Assembly (NCBI GenBank): GCA_011051685.1
Contig: DRKQ01000093.1
Span: 1 to 38,155 of the forward strand
Origin: Gammaproteobacteria bacterium
GTDB taxonomy: Bacteria; Pseudomonadota; Gammaproteobacteria; SZUA-152
Length of the DNA stretch: 38,155 bases
Reading direction: 5' to 3'
Shown: piece after piece, positions 1 to 7,831 of the stretch
Layout of the letters: every line of letters starts with the position of its first letter
Numbering within the stretch: position 1 is the first letter of the stretch
Position numbers and translations under genes: made by a program
Notes under the pieces: generated by a model
Told to the model about the DNA's origin: nothing
Seen by the model: the letters and a program-made list of their open reading frames with translations, nothing else
Database searches by the model: none

Positions 1-32
1 TCGAGGCCCTGATGGCGGAGGCAAGGCAATGA
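1..32 (+). CDS. pepP: C-terminal end of Xaa-Pro aminopeptidase (partial)
   Basis: Only the last nine codons and the TGA stop (30-32) are inside the window. They read EALMAEARQ, which closely matches the C-terminus of Escherichia coli PepP as I recall it (EALMVAARKQ). The position immediately upstream of ubiH and ubiI on the same strand is the conserved pepP-ubiH-ubiI order of gammaproteobacteria, which supports the call. PepP is a cytoplasmic manganese-dependent peptidase that removes N-terminal residues before proline. So little sequence is visible that the assignment depends heavily on gene context. Confidence 0.6.
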   Translation, partial: EALMAEARQ

Positions 33-40
33 CGCTTTTC

Positions 41-116
41 GTAGAGTGGGCCGGCATTATTGCCCACGTGTATGCTGACAGGTTCCGCGTGGGCATGAAC
101 CACATGCCCACCCTAC
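41..116. repeat. Foldback (MITE-like) intergenic element
   Basis: The pepP-ubiH gap holds a 76-bp element bounded by imperfect terminal inverted repeats: gtagagtgggc at 41-51 and gcccaccctac at 106-116, with 10 of 11 positions pairing. Inside are two further hairpins, tgggc/gccca near 47-65 and gtgggcatg/catgcccac at 89-97/103-111. Short GTAGGGTGGGC-type foldback repeats are, from memory, scattered through many proteobacterial genomes. There is no coding capacity. It lies within the ubiH leader and could form RNA structure there. Confidence 0.5.
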
Positions 117-131
117 GGCTGGGTTCTGGCC

Positions 132-1361
132 ATGAGTGATACCGACTACGACCTGATCATCGTCGGCGGCGGCATGGTGGGCGCCAGCCTGGCCATCAGC
201 CTGGCCGGCCAGCCCCTGCGCATCGCCCTCATCGAGGCCGCGCCGCTGCGCACCGATGCCGGCCCTGCCAACTACGACGACCGGGCCATCGCCCTGTCTT
301 TCGGCAGCCGGCGCATCTTCGACGCCATGGGCCTGTGGGCCGACATCGCGCCCCAGGCCACGGCCATCGAACACATCCACGTCTCCGACCAGGGGCGCTT
401 CGGCTTCACCCGGCTGCATGCCCAACAGGAAAAGGTGGCAGCCCTGGGCTACGTGGTCACCGCGCGCCAACTGGGGGCGGTACTCATGGACCGGCTGCAA
501 TCCTGTGAAAATCTCACTGTAATGAGTCCAGCCACCCTGAGTGACCTGAAACTGGGCGACGATCACGCCACTGCGGTAATCCACCACGACAACGGTAAGA
601 CACAGGCGCTCACGTGCAGGCTGCTGGTCGCCGCCGACGGCGGCAACTCGCCGGTGCGCAATCTGCTGGACATCCACACCACGGCCCACGACTACGGCCA
701 GACCGCCATCATCGCCAATATCACCCCGCAAAAAGCCCATGGACACGTTGCCTACGAACGCTTCACCCGCCACGGCCCGCTGGCCCTGCTGCCCATGGCG
801 GACAATCGCTGCTCCCTGGTGTGGACCCGCACGCCGCAGGATGCGCAACGCCTGCTGGACGAGAACGAGGCGGATTTTCTCAACGAACTACAATCCTGTT
901 TCGGCAACCGCCTGGGGCGCTTCACCAGGGTGGGCAGGCGCCACGGTTATCCGCTGCAACTGATCCGCGCCGAGGAACAGGTGCGCCAGCGCCTGGCACT
1001 CATCGGCAACGCCGCGCACACCCTGCACCCCATCGCCGGCCAGGGCTTCAACCTGGGGCTGCGCGACGTGGCCGCCCTGGCGCAGTGCATCGTCGATACC
1101 CAACACAACAATGATGACATCGGCGCACTGTCGGTACTGGAACAATATGCACACTGGCGGCAACGGGATCATCGCCAGGTGATCGGCTTCACCAACAGCC
1201 TGGTACGGACCTTCTCCAATGACTTTCCGCCCCTGGCCTGTGCGCGCAACCTAGGGCTCATCGCCACCGACGTGTTACCGCCCGTGAAACACCTGCTGGC
1301 CCGCCACGCCATGGGCCTGGCCGGCAGACTGCCGCGGCTGGCAAGGGGACTGCCGCTGTGA
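132..1361 (+). CDS. ubiH: 2-octaprenyl-6-methoxyphenol hydroxylase (UbiH), FAD monooxygenase
   Basis: This 409-residue protein has the usual length of UbiH/COQ6 flavoprotein hydroxylases. The N-terminus carries the FAD-binding GGGMVGASLA loop (about residues 12-21). The middle has the DG motif (VAADGGNSPVR). The C-terminal FAD ribityl motif reads GNAAHTLHPIAGQGFNLG. The GN in place of GD, and the TLHP block, are typical of UbiH rather than UbiI/UbiF. It hydroxylates the ubiquinone precursor ring using O2 and NAD(P)H in the cytosol or at the inner membrane. The stop overlaps the GTG start of the next hydroxylase by four bases, so the two are translationally coupled. No strong Shine-Dalgarno is seen before ATG 132. 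Confidence 0.9.
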   Translation: MSDTDYDLIIVGGGMVGASLAISLAGQPLRIALIEAAPLRTDAGPANYDDRAIALSFGSRRIFDAMGLWADIAPQATAIEHIHVSDQGRFGFTRLHAQQEKVAALGYVVTARQLGAVLMDRLQSCENLTVMSPATLSDLKLGDDHATAVIHHDNGKTQALTCRLLVAADGGNSPVRNLLDIHTTAHDYGQTAIIANITPQKAHGHVAYERFTRHGPLALLPMADNRCSLVWTRTPQDAQRLLDENEADFLNELQSCFGNRLGRFTRVGRRHGYPLQLIRAEEQVRQRLALIGNAAHTLHPIAGQGFNLGLRDVAALAQCIVDTQHNNDDIGALSVLEQYAHWRQRDHRQVIGFTNSLVRTFSNDFPPLACARNLGLIATDVLPPVKHLLARHAMGLAGRLPRLARGLPL

Positions 1362-2542
1362 GCACGCAAAAACACTACGACATCGTCATCGTCGGCGGCG
1401 GCATGGTGGGCAGCGCCCTGGCCTGTGCGCTGGGCGACAGCGATCTGACCATCGCCCTCATCGAGGGCCGCGAACCCGTTACACCGTGGCCCGAGGATTC
1501 CATGGACTTGCGGGTCAGCGCCATCAGCCGCGGCTCGCAGAATTTTTTTGCACGGCTCGGCGTGTGGCAGGCCATGTGCGACATGCGCGTTTCCCCTTTC
1601 ACCGAGATGCACGTGTGGGACGCCGCCGGCACGGGCAGCATTCACTTCGACAGCGCCGAGATCGGTGAGCCCAACCTCGGCCACATCATCGAGAACCGGG
1701 TCATCACCAAGGCCCTGTTCACCCGCGCCGGCGATTTCCACAACATCGATATCTTCTGCCCCAGCACTCCAGGCAGACTCCAGCTGGACAACCACGGCGC
1801 CCAACTGGAATTAGCGGACGGGACAATACTCCGCAGCGAGCTCCTGGTGGGCGCCGATGGCGGACGCTCCTGGGTGCGTGAGCAGGCCAACATCGGCGTC
1901 AAGCTCAGCGACTACCGCCACACCGCCGTGGTCGCCAACGTCACCACCGAGCTGCCGCATCAACACACCGCCTGGCAGCGCTTCCTGCCCACGGGGCCGC
2001 TGGCCTTGCTGCCCATGAGCGACCCCCACATCTGCTCCATCGTCTGGAGCACCAGTGACGACGAGGCCGTGCGCCAGTGCGAGCTGGACGAGACCGCCTT
2101 CAACACCGAATTGGAAAAGGCCTTCGAAAAGAAACTGGGCGCCGTGGTGCACAGCGGCCCCCGCGCCCGCTTCCCCATCAAGGGCCGGCACGCGACGCAC
2201 TACGTCAAACCCCATCTGGCACTGATCGGCGACGCGGCGCACACCATTCACCCCCTGGCCGGGCAGGGCGTCAACCTGGGTTTCGCCGATGCGCGGTGTC
2301 TCGCCGAGACGCTGCTGGCCGCACTGGCAGCGCAACAACCCATCGGCAGCTTCAAGACCCTGCGCCGTTACGAGCGCGCCCGCCGCGGAGAAAACCTGCT
2401 GATGCTCGAGGCCATGGGACTGTTCAAACAGCTGTTCAGCAACAACCTCCCTGGCCTGTGCGTACTGCGTAACACCGGGCTGGCACTTACCGACCGCCTA
2501 TCTCCCATCAAACGACTGTTCATGGACAAGGCGCTGAATTAG
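1358..2542 (+). CDS. ubiI: UbiI/VisC-type ubiquinone biosynthesis hydroxylase
   Basis: This 394-residue FAD monooxygenase is a paralogue of the gene before it. It has GGGMVGSALA near the N-terminus, a VGADGGRSWVR motif in the middle and GDAAHTIHPLAGQGVNLGFAD near residue 290. The intact GD motif and the VNLGFAD block fit the UbiI/UbiF group. The position directly after ubiH matches E. coli ubiH-ubiI (visC), so C5 hydroxylation of the ring is the likeliest reaction, although some bacteria use one such enzyme for more than one position. The GTG start overlaps the ubiH stop (GTGA). A GC-rich hairpin without a T-run lies about 25 bp after the stop. Confidence 0.85.
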   Translation: MSTQKHYDIVIVGGGMVGSALACALGDSDLTIALIEGREPVTPWPEDSMDLRVSAISRGSQNFFARLGVWQAMCDMRVSPFTEMHVWDAAGTGSIHFDSAEIGEPNLGHIIENRVITKALFTRAGDFHNIDIFCPSTPGRLQLDNHGAQLELADGTILRSELLVGADGGRSWVREQANIGVKLSDYRHTAVVANVTTELPHQHTAWQRFLPTGPLALLPMSDPHICSIVWSTSDDEAVRQCELDETAFNTELEKAFEKKLGAVVHSGPRARFPIKGRHATHYVKPHLALIGDAAHTIHPLAGQGVNLGFADARCLAETLLAALAAQQPIGSFKTLRRYERARRGENLLMLEAMGLFKQLFSNNLPGLCVLRNTGLALTDRLSPIKRLFMDKALN

Positions 2543-2609
2543 GGTCAGCCCGTCATCATCCTGAAAGCGGCGACCGCCGCCCTTCCAGTCAACCAGTATT
2601 TTTCGCTGG

Positions 2610-2628
2610 TGTCGGATTTCTTTACACA
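2610..2628 (+). promoter_or_regulatory. Putative upstream activator element of the PEP-CTERM gene
   Basis: The 19-mer tgtcggatttctttacaca recurs as tgtcggttttctttacact at 5945-5963, differing at only two positions. Its ends form a TGT-N11-ACA dyad. It begins 79 bp upstream of the GG of a sigma-54-type promoter, which is a typical distance for an enhancer-binding response regulator. PEP-CTERM regulons are known to use the PrsK/PrsR two-component pair with RpoN, so a PrsR-like site is the leading inference. Confidence 0.55.
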
Positions 2629-2687
2629 TCAGATGAAAAATGTAGATACTCAAAAATTATTCCTTGAAAAACAGATAGATAAATTGT

Positions 2688-2704
2688 TGGCATAAATACT
2701 GCTT
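2688..2704 (+). promoter_or_regulatory. Sigma-54 (-24/-12) promoter of the PEP-CTERM gene
   Basis: TTGGCATAAATACTGCTT places GG at 2689-2690 and GC at 2701-2702 with exactly 10 bases between them, matching the RpoN consensus TGGCAC-N5-TTGCA in spacing and in most positions. The predicted transcript start is near 2713, 35 bases before the ATG at 2748. No better sigma-70 signal was noticed in the same AT-rich gap. Confidence 0.6.
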
Positions 2705-2747
2705 GTCGAAAATATCAGTTTATTGTTCACGCTTTGGAGTGCATAAC

Positions 2748-3371
2748 ATGTCGTATTTTCGCCTTTTCCCCCTCGCCACACTGCTGACTTTCTGCTGGGT
2801 CGCCAGCGCCAGCGCCAGCCTGATCACCAACGTCGTTGACCCGGAGCCAGACCTCCTTCTGGCTGCTCCAATAAAGTACAGCTACATCCATAACATCAAT
2901 GACAATGGTTTTGACACCAGCATGGACACAATCACATCCGTGCAATTGGAAATTGATGTGTTTGATGACTATGACTCCGATTTCAATCGCTACGGCTACC
3001 GTTCAGGTTATTGCCATGGCAGCAGGTTTAGTTTTCATTGTCACTCCGGTTATCGCTACCTCATCTCTTCCGGTCAACTCGAAGGCCTCAATGTTACCGT
3101 GGACGATACCAACCTTGGCACGTACGAAATCGATTACGATCCCCTGAATTTTTCCAGTCTTGACTTCTCCGGCCTGCAAGCCACCGGCCTGTTTAACGTC
3201 GACCTTTCCGTGACCCTGGGTGATTTGTATTTCCGCAAATCCACTCTGACCGTCAACTTCGATCGCACCCTCTCGACTCCGTTCACCTCGGTGCCCGAAC
3301 CCGCAACTCTCGCCCTGCTGGGACTTGGACTTGTTGGCATGGGTTTCGCTCGCAGGAAAAACGCCCTTTAA
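2748..3371 (+). CDS. PEP-CTERM sorting domain protein
   Basis: This secreted protein has 207 residues from ATG 2748. That start has ggag at 2736-2739 with good spacing, and upstream in-frame starts would lie before the predicted sigma-54 transcript start. The N-terminus is a signal peptide (SYFRLFPLATLLTFCW, cleavage after ASASA). The C-terminus is a textbook PEP-CTERM tripartite signal: VPEPATLALLGLG, a short hydrophobic helix and a basic tail (ARRKNAL). Such proteins are cut and anchored or released by an exosortase (EpsH) and are tied to exopolysaccharide production. The body is Asp-, Tyr- and Ser-rich with no domain I recognise, and a Tyr/His/Arg-rich patch sits near residues 80-105. No exosortase gene is in the window. 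Confidence 0.9.
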   Translation: MSYFRLFPLATLLTFCWVASASASLITNVVDPEPDLLLAAPIKYSYIHNINDNGFDTSMDTITSVQLEIDVFDDYDSDFNRYGYRSGYCHGSRFSFHCHSGYRYLISSGQLEGLNVTVDDTNLGTYEIDYDPLNFSSLDFSGLQATGLFNVDLSVTLGDLYFRKSTLTVNFDRTLSTPFTSVPEPATLALLGLGLVGMGFARRKNAL

Positions 3372-3398
3372 TCAGAGCGCAAAAGGGGCGCCAACTGA

Positions 3399-3424
3399 CC
3401 CCGCCACCAGGCGGGGTTTTTTTT
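3399..3424 (+). terminator. Intrinsic terminator after the PEP-CTERM gene
   Basis: A perfect 7-bp GC stem (ccccgcc at 3399-3405, ggcgggg at 3410-3416) with a four-base loop is followed directly by eight T residues at 3417-3424. It lies 28 bp after the stop codon. Confidence 0.9.
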
Positions 3425-3492
3425 GCTTTATGATTGATCCTACCTTAACCAGGATTGAACACCGACCCTGACCTCATCTCATTTCGACGGTT

Positions 3493-4443
3493 TTACTCCC
3501 GGCCAAGGCAGGCGAATAATGCTTTCTGCACCTGTGGGTAAACACGCAGCTCCTCACGAAAACCTTCACTCATGGCAACATGCAGAAATCCCTGGCTATC
3601 AAACGCCTGCATTACTGCACCAATGAGGTTCTCATTCGCCCCAGCCATGCGCTTACCTGCGCCCATCTCCTGCACCTCAAAGGGAAAGGTACGCACCTTG
3701 TAGTTCAGGTTTTTCTTCAAACACCGGCTCAACCAGCCAATGGCCTGATTTGACGACTCTCCATATCCACTAAGAATGATATCCGCGTGTCTTGCATTAC
3801 TGGAGTACATTCTTGTCTTTTCAAAGCTGTGTAATTGCACTACCCGGCTTTCCGGCTCCTCGAACAAAAGCGCGCGCGTGAATGCCAGCATGAAGTCTTT
3901 CCTCGGGGGTGGCTGTAGATCCGGAGGCAGCGATGAATGCACAGGCAATGTCGCCGGTGCTGTATTCCACGCCGCAGCACGGAAATTGTACCGGGCCATT
4001 AACTCCAGCGCGATGACCCGAGTGTCCGCATCCGCAAAGCTGTGCGGTACCTGCAACACGGTTTTTGATTCCCGGCCCACGGCAAAGGCAAAAAAACCCT
4101 TACCCAAAAATTTGCTTTGTGTTGAGCCACCGCCAATCTCTTGCAATACCAGCATGGGTATGGATTCACTCCGCGTCCCGGTCAGCTCGAAGCCCAGCTC
4201 GGCCCACTGCTGTCTCAACCTTGGCCCGCTTTCACCGGCCAGCACCCGGCGAAACAATCCCTCCGCCATGGCTAATTCTTTTTCACTGGGGGTATACCCG
4301 CCACTGTCTGATTCTCCGGCCTGCGTACTGCGCACCGCTTCAAGCATGGTCGCCAGTGACTCCGCCGCTACCCACTGGGGGACGATTATCATCAGCAGGA
4401 ATAACAATAGTGGACGTTGAGCTCCTGTCAGCAGATTTTTCAT
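3493..4443 (-). CDS. Exported protein of unknown function, possible metal hydrolase
   Basis: This 316-residue protein has a clear signal peptide (LLLFLLMIIVPQWVAA, cleavage near residue 27). I do not recognise the family with certainty. The central part contains VPHSFADADT (His134, Asp138, Asp140) and VVQLHSFEKTR (His205), spaced like the metal-binding residues of N-formylglutamate-amidohydrolase or polyglutamate-hydrolase-like zinc enzymes. That resemblance is only suggestive. The gene stands alone, convergent with the PEP-CTERM gene and divergent from the antiporter gene with a 181-bp shared gap. A periplasmic location is likely. Confidence 0.6.
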   Translation of the reverse strand: MKNLLTGAQRPLLLFLLMIIVPQWVAAESLATMLEAVRSTQAGESDSGGYTPSEKELAMAEGLFRRVLAGESGPRLRQQWAELGFELTGTRSESIPMLVLQEIGGGSTQSKFLGKGFFAFAVGRESKTVLQVPHSFADADTRVIALELMARYNFRAAAWNTAPATLPVHSSLPPDLQPPPRKDFMLAFTRALLFEEPESRVVQLHSFEKTRMYSSNARHADIILSGYGESSNQAIGWLSRCLKKNLNYKVRTFPFEVQEMGAGKRMAGANENLIGAVMQAFDSQGFLHVAMSEGFREELRVYPQVQKALFACLGRE

Positions 4444-4495
4444 ATTATCTATCCAACTCGGTTACACGACTTCACAAACCCGTCACCACAGTCGG

Positions 4496-4539
4496 TATAC
4501 TAGGGCCTGTTGACGCGGGTTTTTCCCGTTACCTTTACT
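4496..4539 (+). promoter_or_regulatory. Candidate sigma-70 promoter(s) for the antiporter gene
   Basis: Two weak candidates overlap upstream of the antiporter. One is a TATACT -10 at 4496-4501, with ttcaca 19 bp upstream as a poor -35. The other is TTGACG at 4510-4515 with TTTACT at 4534-4539 (18-bp spacer). A cggg-ttttt-cccg hairpin lies between them. The leader also holds a direct repeat of ccactacgt around 4556-4580. Confidence 0.3.
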
Positions 4540-4624
4540 CCACTTATTCCACTAACCACTACGTCTACCCACTACGTCCAAAATCTATTCAAATCCACCA
4601 GCACAACTTCTATATCGACGCCTC

Positions 4625-5857
4625 ATGGATATTCTCAACATCGCCGCCATTCTTGTCACCGCATCCGCCCTGTTCAGTTTCATCAACCACCGTTTCATCA
4701 AGCTCCCCACCGTTATTGGACTGATGCTGATTTCCCTGGTGGTCTCACTGCTCTTTCTCGCTGCCGGCAAGCTGGGCTGGGGACATCTTGAATCACATGC
4801 CCGCCTGCTGTTGCACTCTATCGACTTCAACGAAACCCTGATGCAGGGCATGTTGAGTTTTTTGCTTTTCGCCGGCGCGCTGCACATCAATCTCGATGAT
4901 CTCGCCAGACAAAAATGGGTGATTTCCAGCCTCGCCACCATAGGCATACTTACCTCCACCTTCCTGGTGGGCGGAGCAAGCTATTACTTGTTGTCCGCCT
5001 TGGGCATTCATCTGGATTTCATTTATTGCCTGCTGTTCGGCGCGCTCATTTCCCCTACTGACCCCATCGCCGTGCTGGGGATACTCAAATCCGCCAACGC
5101 TCCCAAGAGTCTGGAAACCAAGATCGCCGGTGAATCGCTGTTCAATGACGGCATGGCCGTTGTGGTGTTCATTGTCCTGTTGGGCATCGCTGCAGGCGGA
5201 CAGGATGTCAGTGCCGGGCACATTGCCCTGTTGTTTCTCAAAGAGGCCGTCGGCGGCGTGCTTTTCGGCCTGCTTATCGGCTGGATCACCTATCAGCTAC
5301 TCAAACAGGTGGACAATTACCAGGTGGAAATCCTCCTCACCCTGGCGCTGGTAATGGGCGGCTACGCCCTGGCCTCTGCCATTCACACCTCGGGCCCCAT
5401 CGCCGTGGTGGTGGCCGGACTGCTCATCGGCAACCAGGGGCGCATGCTGGCCATGTCTGAACACAGCCGCGAACACCTCGATACCTTTTGGGAGCTCATT
5501 GACGAGATTCTCAATGCCGTGCTGTTTGTCCTCATCGGCCTCGAGGTTCTGGTGTTACCATTCACCCGGGATGTACTGCTGGCCTCGCTGGCGCTGATCC
5601 CGCTGGTACTGGCATCACGCTTCATCAGCGTGGGCCTGCCCGTCAATCTGCTGCGCCTGCGGCGTGAATTCAGCCCCGGCGCTGTGAAAATTCTCACCTG
5701 GGGCGGCCTGCGAGGCGGTGTCTCCGTGGCCCTGGCGTTGTCATTACCGGCCGGTGAACCCCGGGACGTCATCCTCGCTATCACCTACAGCATCGTGATT
5801 TTTTCCATTGTGGTGCAAGGACTCACCATCGGCCGCCTGGTGAAATCCGCTATGTAG
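4625..5857 (+). CDS. CPA1-family Na+/H+ antiporter (NhaP type)
   Basis: This 410-residue inner-membrane protein has about 12 hydrophobic segments across its length, the normal size for compact NhaP-type exchangers without a cytosolic tail. The diagnostic core is present: [16 protein letters not shown] followed by [17 protein letters not shown]. The Asn174-Asp175 pair is the ion-binding ND motif of electroneutral CPA1 antiporters. A further conserved stretch, [19 protein letters not shown], lies near the C-terminus. It would exchange Na+ (or K+) for H+ in pH or salt homeostasis. No clear Shine-Dalgarno precedes ATG 4625. It is separated from the next gene by a 240-bp regulatory gap, so it appears to be a single-gene unit. 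Confidence 0.9.
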   Translation: MDILNIAAILVTASALFSFINHRFIKLPTVIGLMLISLVVSLLFLAAGKLGWGHLESHARLLLHSIDFNETLMQGMLSFLLFAGALHINLDDLARQKWVISSLATIGILTSTFLVGGASYYLLSALGIHLDFIYCLLFGALISPTDPIAVLGILKSANAPKSLETKIAGESLFNDGMAVVVFIVLLGIAAGGQDVSAGHIALLFLKEAVGGVLFGLLIGWITYQLLKQVDNYQVEILLTLALVMGGYALASAIHTSGPIAVVVAGLLIGNQGRMLAMSEHSREHLDTFWELIDEILNAVLFVLIGLEVLVLPFTRDVLLASLALIPLVLASRFISVGLPVNLLRLRREFSPGAVKILTWGGLRGGVSVALALSLPAGEPRDVILAITYSIVIFSIVVQGLTIGRLVKSAM

Positions 5858-5944
5858 GCCACAACGGCCAATCATCGCAGCGACCATTGCAACGAATGAG
5901 CCCCAAAAACCCTTCTGAAAATATCAGTTTCCGCTGATAAAAAC

Positions 5945-5963
5945 TGTCGGTTTTCTTTACACT
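5945..5963 (+). promoter_or_regulatory. Putative upstream activator element of the cell wall hydrolase gene
   Basis: tgtcggttttctttacact is the second copy of the element at 2610-2628, in the same orientation relative to its gene. It begins 91 bp upstream of the GG of the sigma-54 promoter at 6036-6049. The 12-bp difference from the first copy is about one helical turn. A small inverted repeat (atcag/ctgat) lies just upstream. Confidence 0.55.
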
Positions 5964-6034
5964 TCGCCCCCACCCACGGGGCCACCTTTCATCAGTAGCC
6001 CCTAAACCATTGATCTCACGCACCTAATTATTCT

Positions 6035-6051
6035 TGGCCCGGATTTTGCTT
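6035..6051 (+). promoter_or_regulatory. Sigma-54 (-24/-12) promoter of the cell wall hydrolase gene
   Basis: TTGGCCCGGATTTTGCTT has GG at 6036-6037 and GC at 6048-6049, separated by 10 bases, with the TTGC half intact. It is a better match to the RpoN consensus than the PEP-CTERM copy. Transcription would begin near 6060. Confidence 0.65.
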
Positions 6052-6097
6052 ATGTGCGGCAATGGTTAATATTTGACCAGCCCGTTCCATCCCGAGG

Positions 6098-6691
6098 GTG
6101 TCGCGACGGGCTACTATTCAGCCAAAAAGCAAAACCGTCATGGCCACAATGAAACACGCAAGAACCCAACAAACCGTAACTAGCTTACGCCACATGCAGC
6201 CCATTCTCCTGTTCCTGGGCGGCCTCGTACTCGGTAGCGCGGGCGCGCCTGCCCTCGCCGGGCAGGATAACGCCCAAAAACAGGCCAACAAGGAAATGCG
6301 CTGTCTGGCCTTGAATGTCTATTTCGAGGCCCGTGGGGAACCAGCGGAAGGACAACTGGCGGTGGCCATGGTGACCATGAACCGGGTGAAGAGCCGGCAT
6401 TACCCCAACAGCGTGTGCGGCGTGGTGTGGCAGAAGCGGCAGTTCAGCTGGACCCATGACGGCAAGAGCGACCGCCCCACCGACAAGCGTGCCTGGCGCC
6501 TGGCGCAGAAGATCGCCCGATTCACGTATCAACGCTATGGCAAGCTGTCCCGGCGCATCCGCGAGGCCCTGGATCTCACCAAGGGCGCGCTGCATTATTA
6601 TGCCCCCCGTCTGGCAGCCCCCTACTGGGCCGAGGTGCACAACGTCACCCGCGAAATCGGCGGTCACATTTTTCTGTCGGGAAGGAGTTAA
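6098..6691 (+). CDS. SleB/CwlJ-type cell wall hydrolase
   Basis: The protein has 197 residues from GTG 6098. ATG 6140 or 6149 would also give a signal peptide (QPILLFLGGLVLGSAG, cleavage near ALA-GQ). No start has a convincing Shine-Dalgarno. Residues from about 65 to the end match the Hydrolase_2 (SleB) fold: CLALNVYFEARGEP contains the catalytic Glu, followed by VAMVTMNRVKSRHYP, CGVVWQKRQFSW and ALHYYAP..PYW. These enzymes act on peptidoglycan glycan strands in the periplasm; in Gram-negatives they often accompany envelope or exopolysaccharide remodelling. The stop overlaps the stop region of the convergent glycosyltransferase gene by four bases. Its promoter architecture links it to the PEP-CTERM gene. 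Confidence 0.88.
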   Translation: MSRRATIQPKSKTVMATMKHARTQQTVTSLRHMQPILLFLGGLVLGSAGAPALAGQDNAQKQANKEMRCLALNVYFEARGEPAEGQLAVAMVTMNRVKSRHYPNSVCGVVWQKRQFSWTHDGKSDRPTDKRAWRLAQKIARFTYQRYGKLSRRIREALDLTKGALHYYAPRLAAPYWAEVHNVTREIGGHIFLSGRS

Positions 6692-7728
6692 TCCGGCTCT
6701 TTCCAGGATACGCTATCTCTCTCTCTGTCCTGGCAGGCCCGTACACTGAGCATGTAAGGCTGGGTATCCGAGGACTCGTAGTAGGTGCGAGCCATCATCT
6801 CGCTCATGATCCCGGTGGTAAAAAACTGGATGGACACCACCACCAGCAGCACACCCAGCAACAGCAAGGGTCGGTTGCCGATATCTTCACCGAAAAGGAC
6901 CTTGAGTACAGCCAGGTAGGCCAGAATCACGCCGCCAATGGCGCCCACCACCAGCCCGATGCGACCGAAGAAATGACCGGGCCGGGCCCGAAAGCGCAGA
7001 AAGAAATACACAAACAGCAGATCCAGCAATACCCGGTAGGCACGGGAGATACCGTACTTGGACTCACCGAATTGCCGCGCATGGTGGGTCACCACTTCTT
7101 CCTTGATGCGCGTCGGCGAGGTATTGGAGGCCACCCAGGCAGGAATGAAACGATGCATCTCGCCGTACAGGCGCACGCTTTTGATGATAGCGGCGCGGTA
7201 CACCTTGAGGCTGCAGCCGTAATCGTGCAGATGGACACCGGTGATGTTGCCAATCAGCCGGTTGGCGAGTTGCGAAGGAATCTTGCGCAAGAACAAATTG
7301 TCCTGGCGATCCTTGCGCCAGCCGGACAACAGATCCAGCTCTTCCCGCAACATACGTGACACCATGCGCGGAATATCCATGGGGTCATTTTGCAAATCGC
7401 CGTCCATGGTGACGATTACCTCGCCACGGGAGGCATCGATACCCGCCTGCATGGCCGCGGTCTGTCCGAAATTACGCTGCAATTCGATAAGGCGCACGTG
7501 GTGGATATTATGCTCCTGCAAATAAGTGCAAACCCGCGATACCGTTGCATCCACACTGCCGTCGTCCACCAACAGCAGCTCCCACTTGTCCGGGTAATTA
7601 GCCAGCGCCTCGTTGACGCGCTGAATCAACGGAACGACACTGTCTTCTTCATTGAACAACGGAACAATAATGGACAGGGGAGCGGCAAAGGATTCCTGCG
7701 GTTTTCCGGGTTGATCACTGACACTCAT
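6688..7728 (-). CDS. GT2 polyprenyl-phosphate glycosyltransferase, GtrB/ArnC-like
   Basis: This 346-residue inner-membrane protein has an N-terminal GT-A domain: LSIIVPLFNEEDSV, then LLVDDGSVDAT, LQRNFGQTAAMQAG and the metal-binding TMDGDLQNDP. It continues with the amphipathic CSLKVYRA region and ends with two membrane helices (near residues 245-275 and 285-310). This layout matches the family that transfers a sugar from a nucleotide donor to undecaprenyl phosphate (GtrB, ArnC, dolichyl-phosphate mannosyltransferase). The sugar cannot be told. It is convergent with the hydrolase gene and follows the envelope cluster on the same strand after a 103-bp gap, so read-through is possible. A TATACT sequence in that gap could be its own -10. 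Confidence 0.88.
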   Translation of the reverse strand: MSVSDQPGKPQESFAAPLSIIVPLFNEEDSVVPLIQRVNEALANYPDKWELLLVDDGSVDATVSRVCTYLQEHNIHHVRLIELQRNFGQTAAMQAGIDASRGEVIVTMDGDLQNDPMDIPRMVSRMLREELDLLSGWRKDRQDNLFLRKIPSQLANRLIGNITGVHLHDYGCSLKVYRAAIIKSVRLYGEMHRFIPAWVASNTSPTRIKEEVVTHHARQFGESKYGISRAYRVLLDLLFVYFFLRFRARPGHFFGRIGLVVGAIGGVILAYLAVLKVLFGEDIGNRPLLLLGVLLVVVSIQFFTTGIMSEMMARTYYESSDTQPYMLSVRACQDRERDSVSWKEPD

Positions 7729-7831
7729 TCAACAATGGCTCCCGCTCGTGTGAAACAGACATCCCGCAACGAAGGCATCTCCAACTGTAGACTTCGGCGG
7801 GAGTATATCGCAAAGATGCGTGAGTGGTCGC

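Noticed and set aside
614-1114. Long overlapping open frames in alternative frames of ubiH and other GC-rich genes
   Set aside because: These are typical shadow frames of high-GC coding DNA, with Arg/Pro/Ala-rich translations, no ribosome sites and no recognisable motifs.
2703-2747. TTG-initiated N-terminal extension of the PEP-CTERM protein
   Set aside because: It would begin upstream of the predicted transcript start near 2713 and would put a polar stretch before the signal peptide; ATG 2748 has a good ribosome site.
2702-5931. gaaaatatcagttt occurring at about 2708 and again at about 5917
   Set aside because: The two copies lie on opposite sides of their promoters, so they do not form part of the shared regulatory layout and may be chance.
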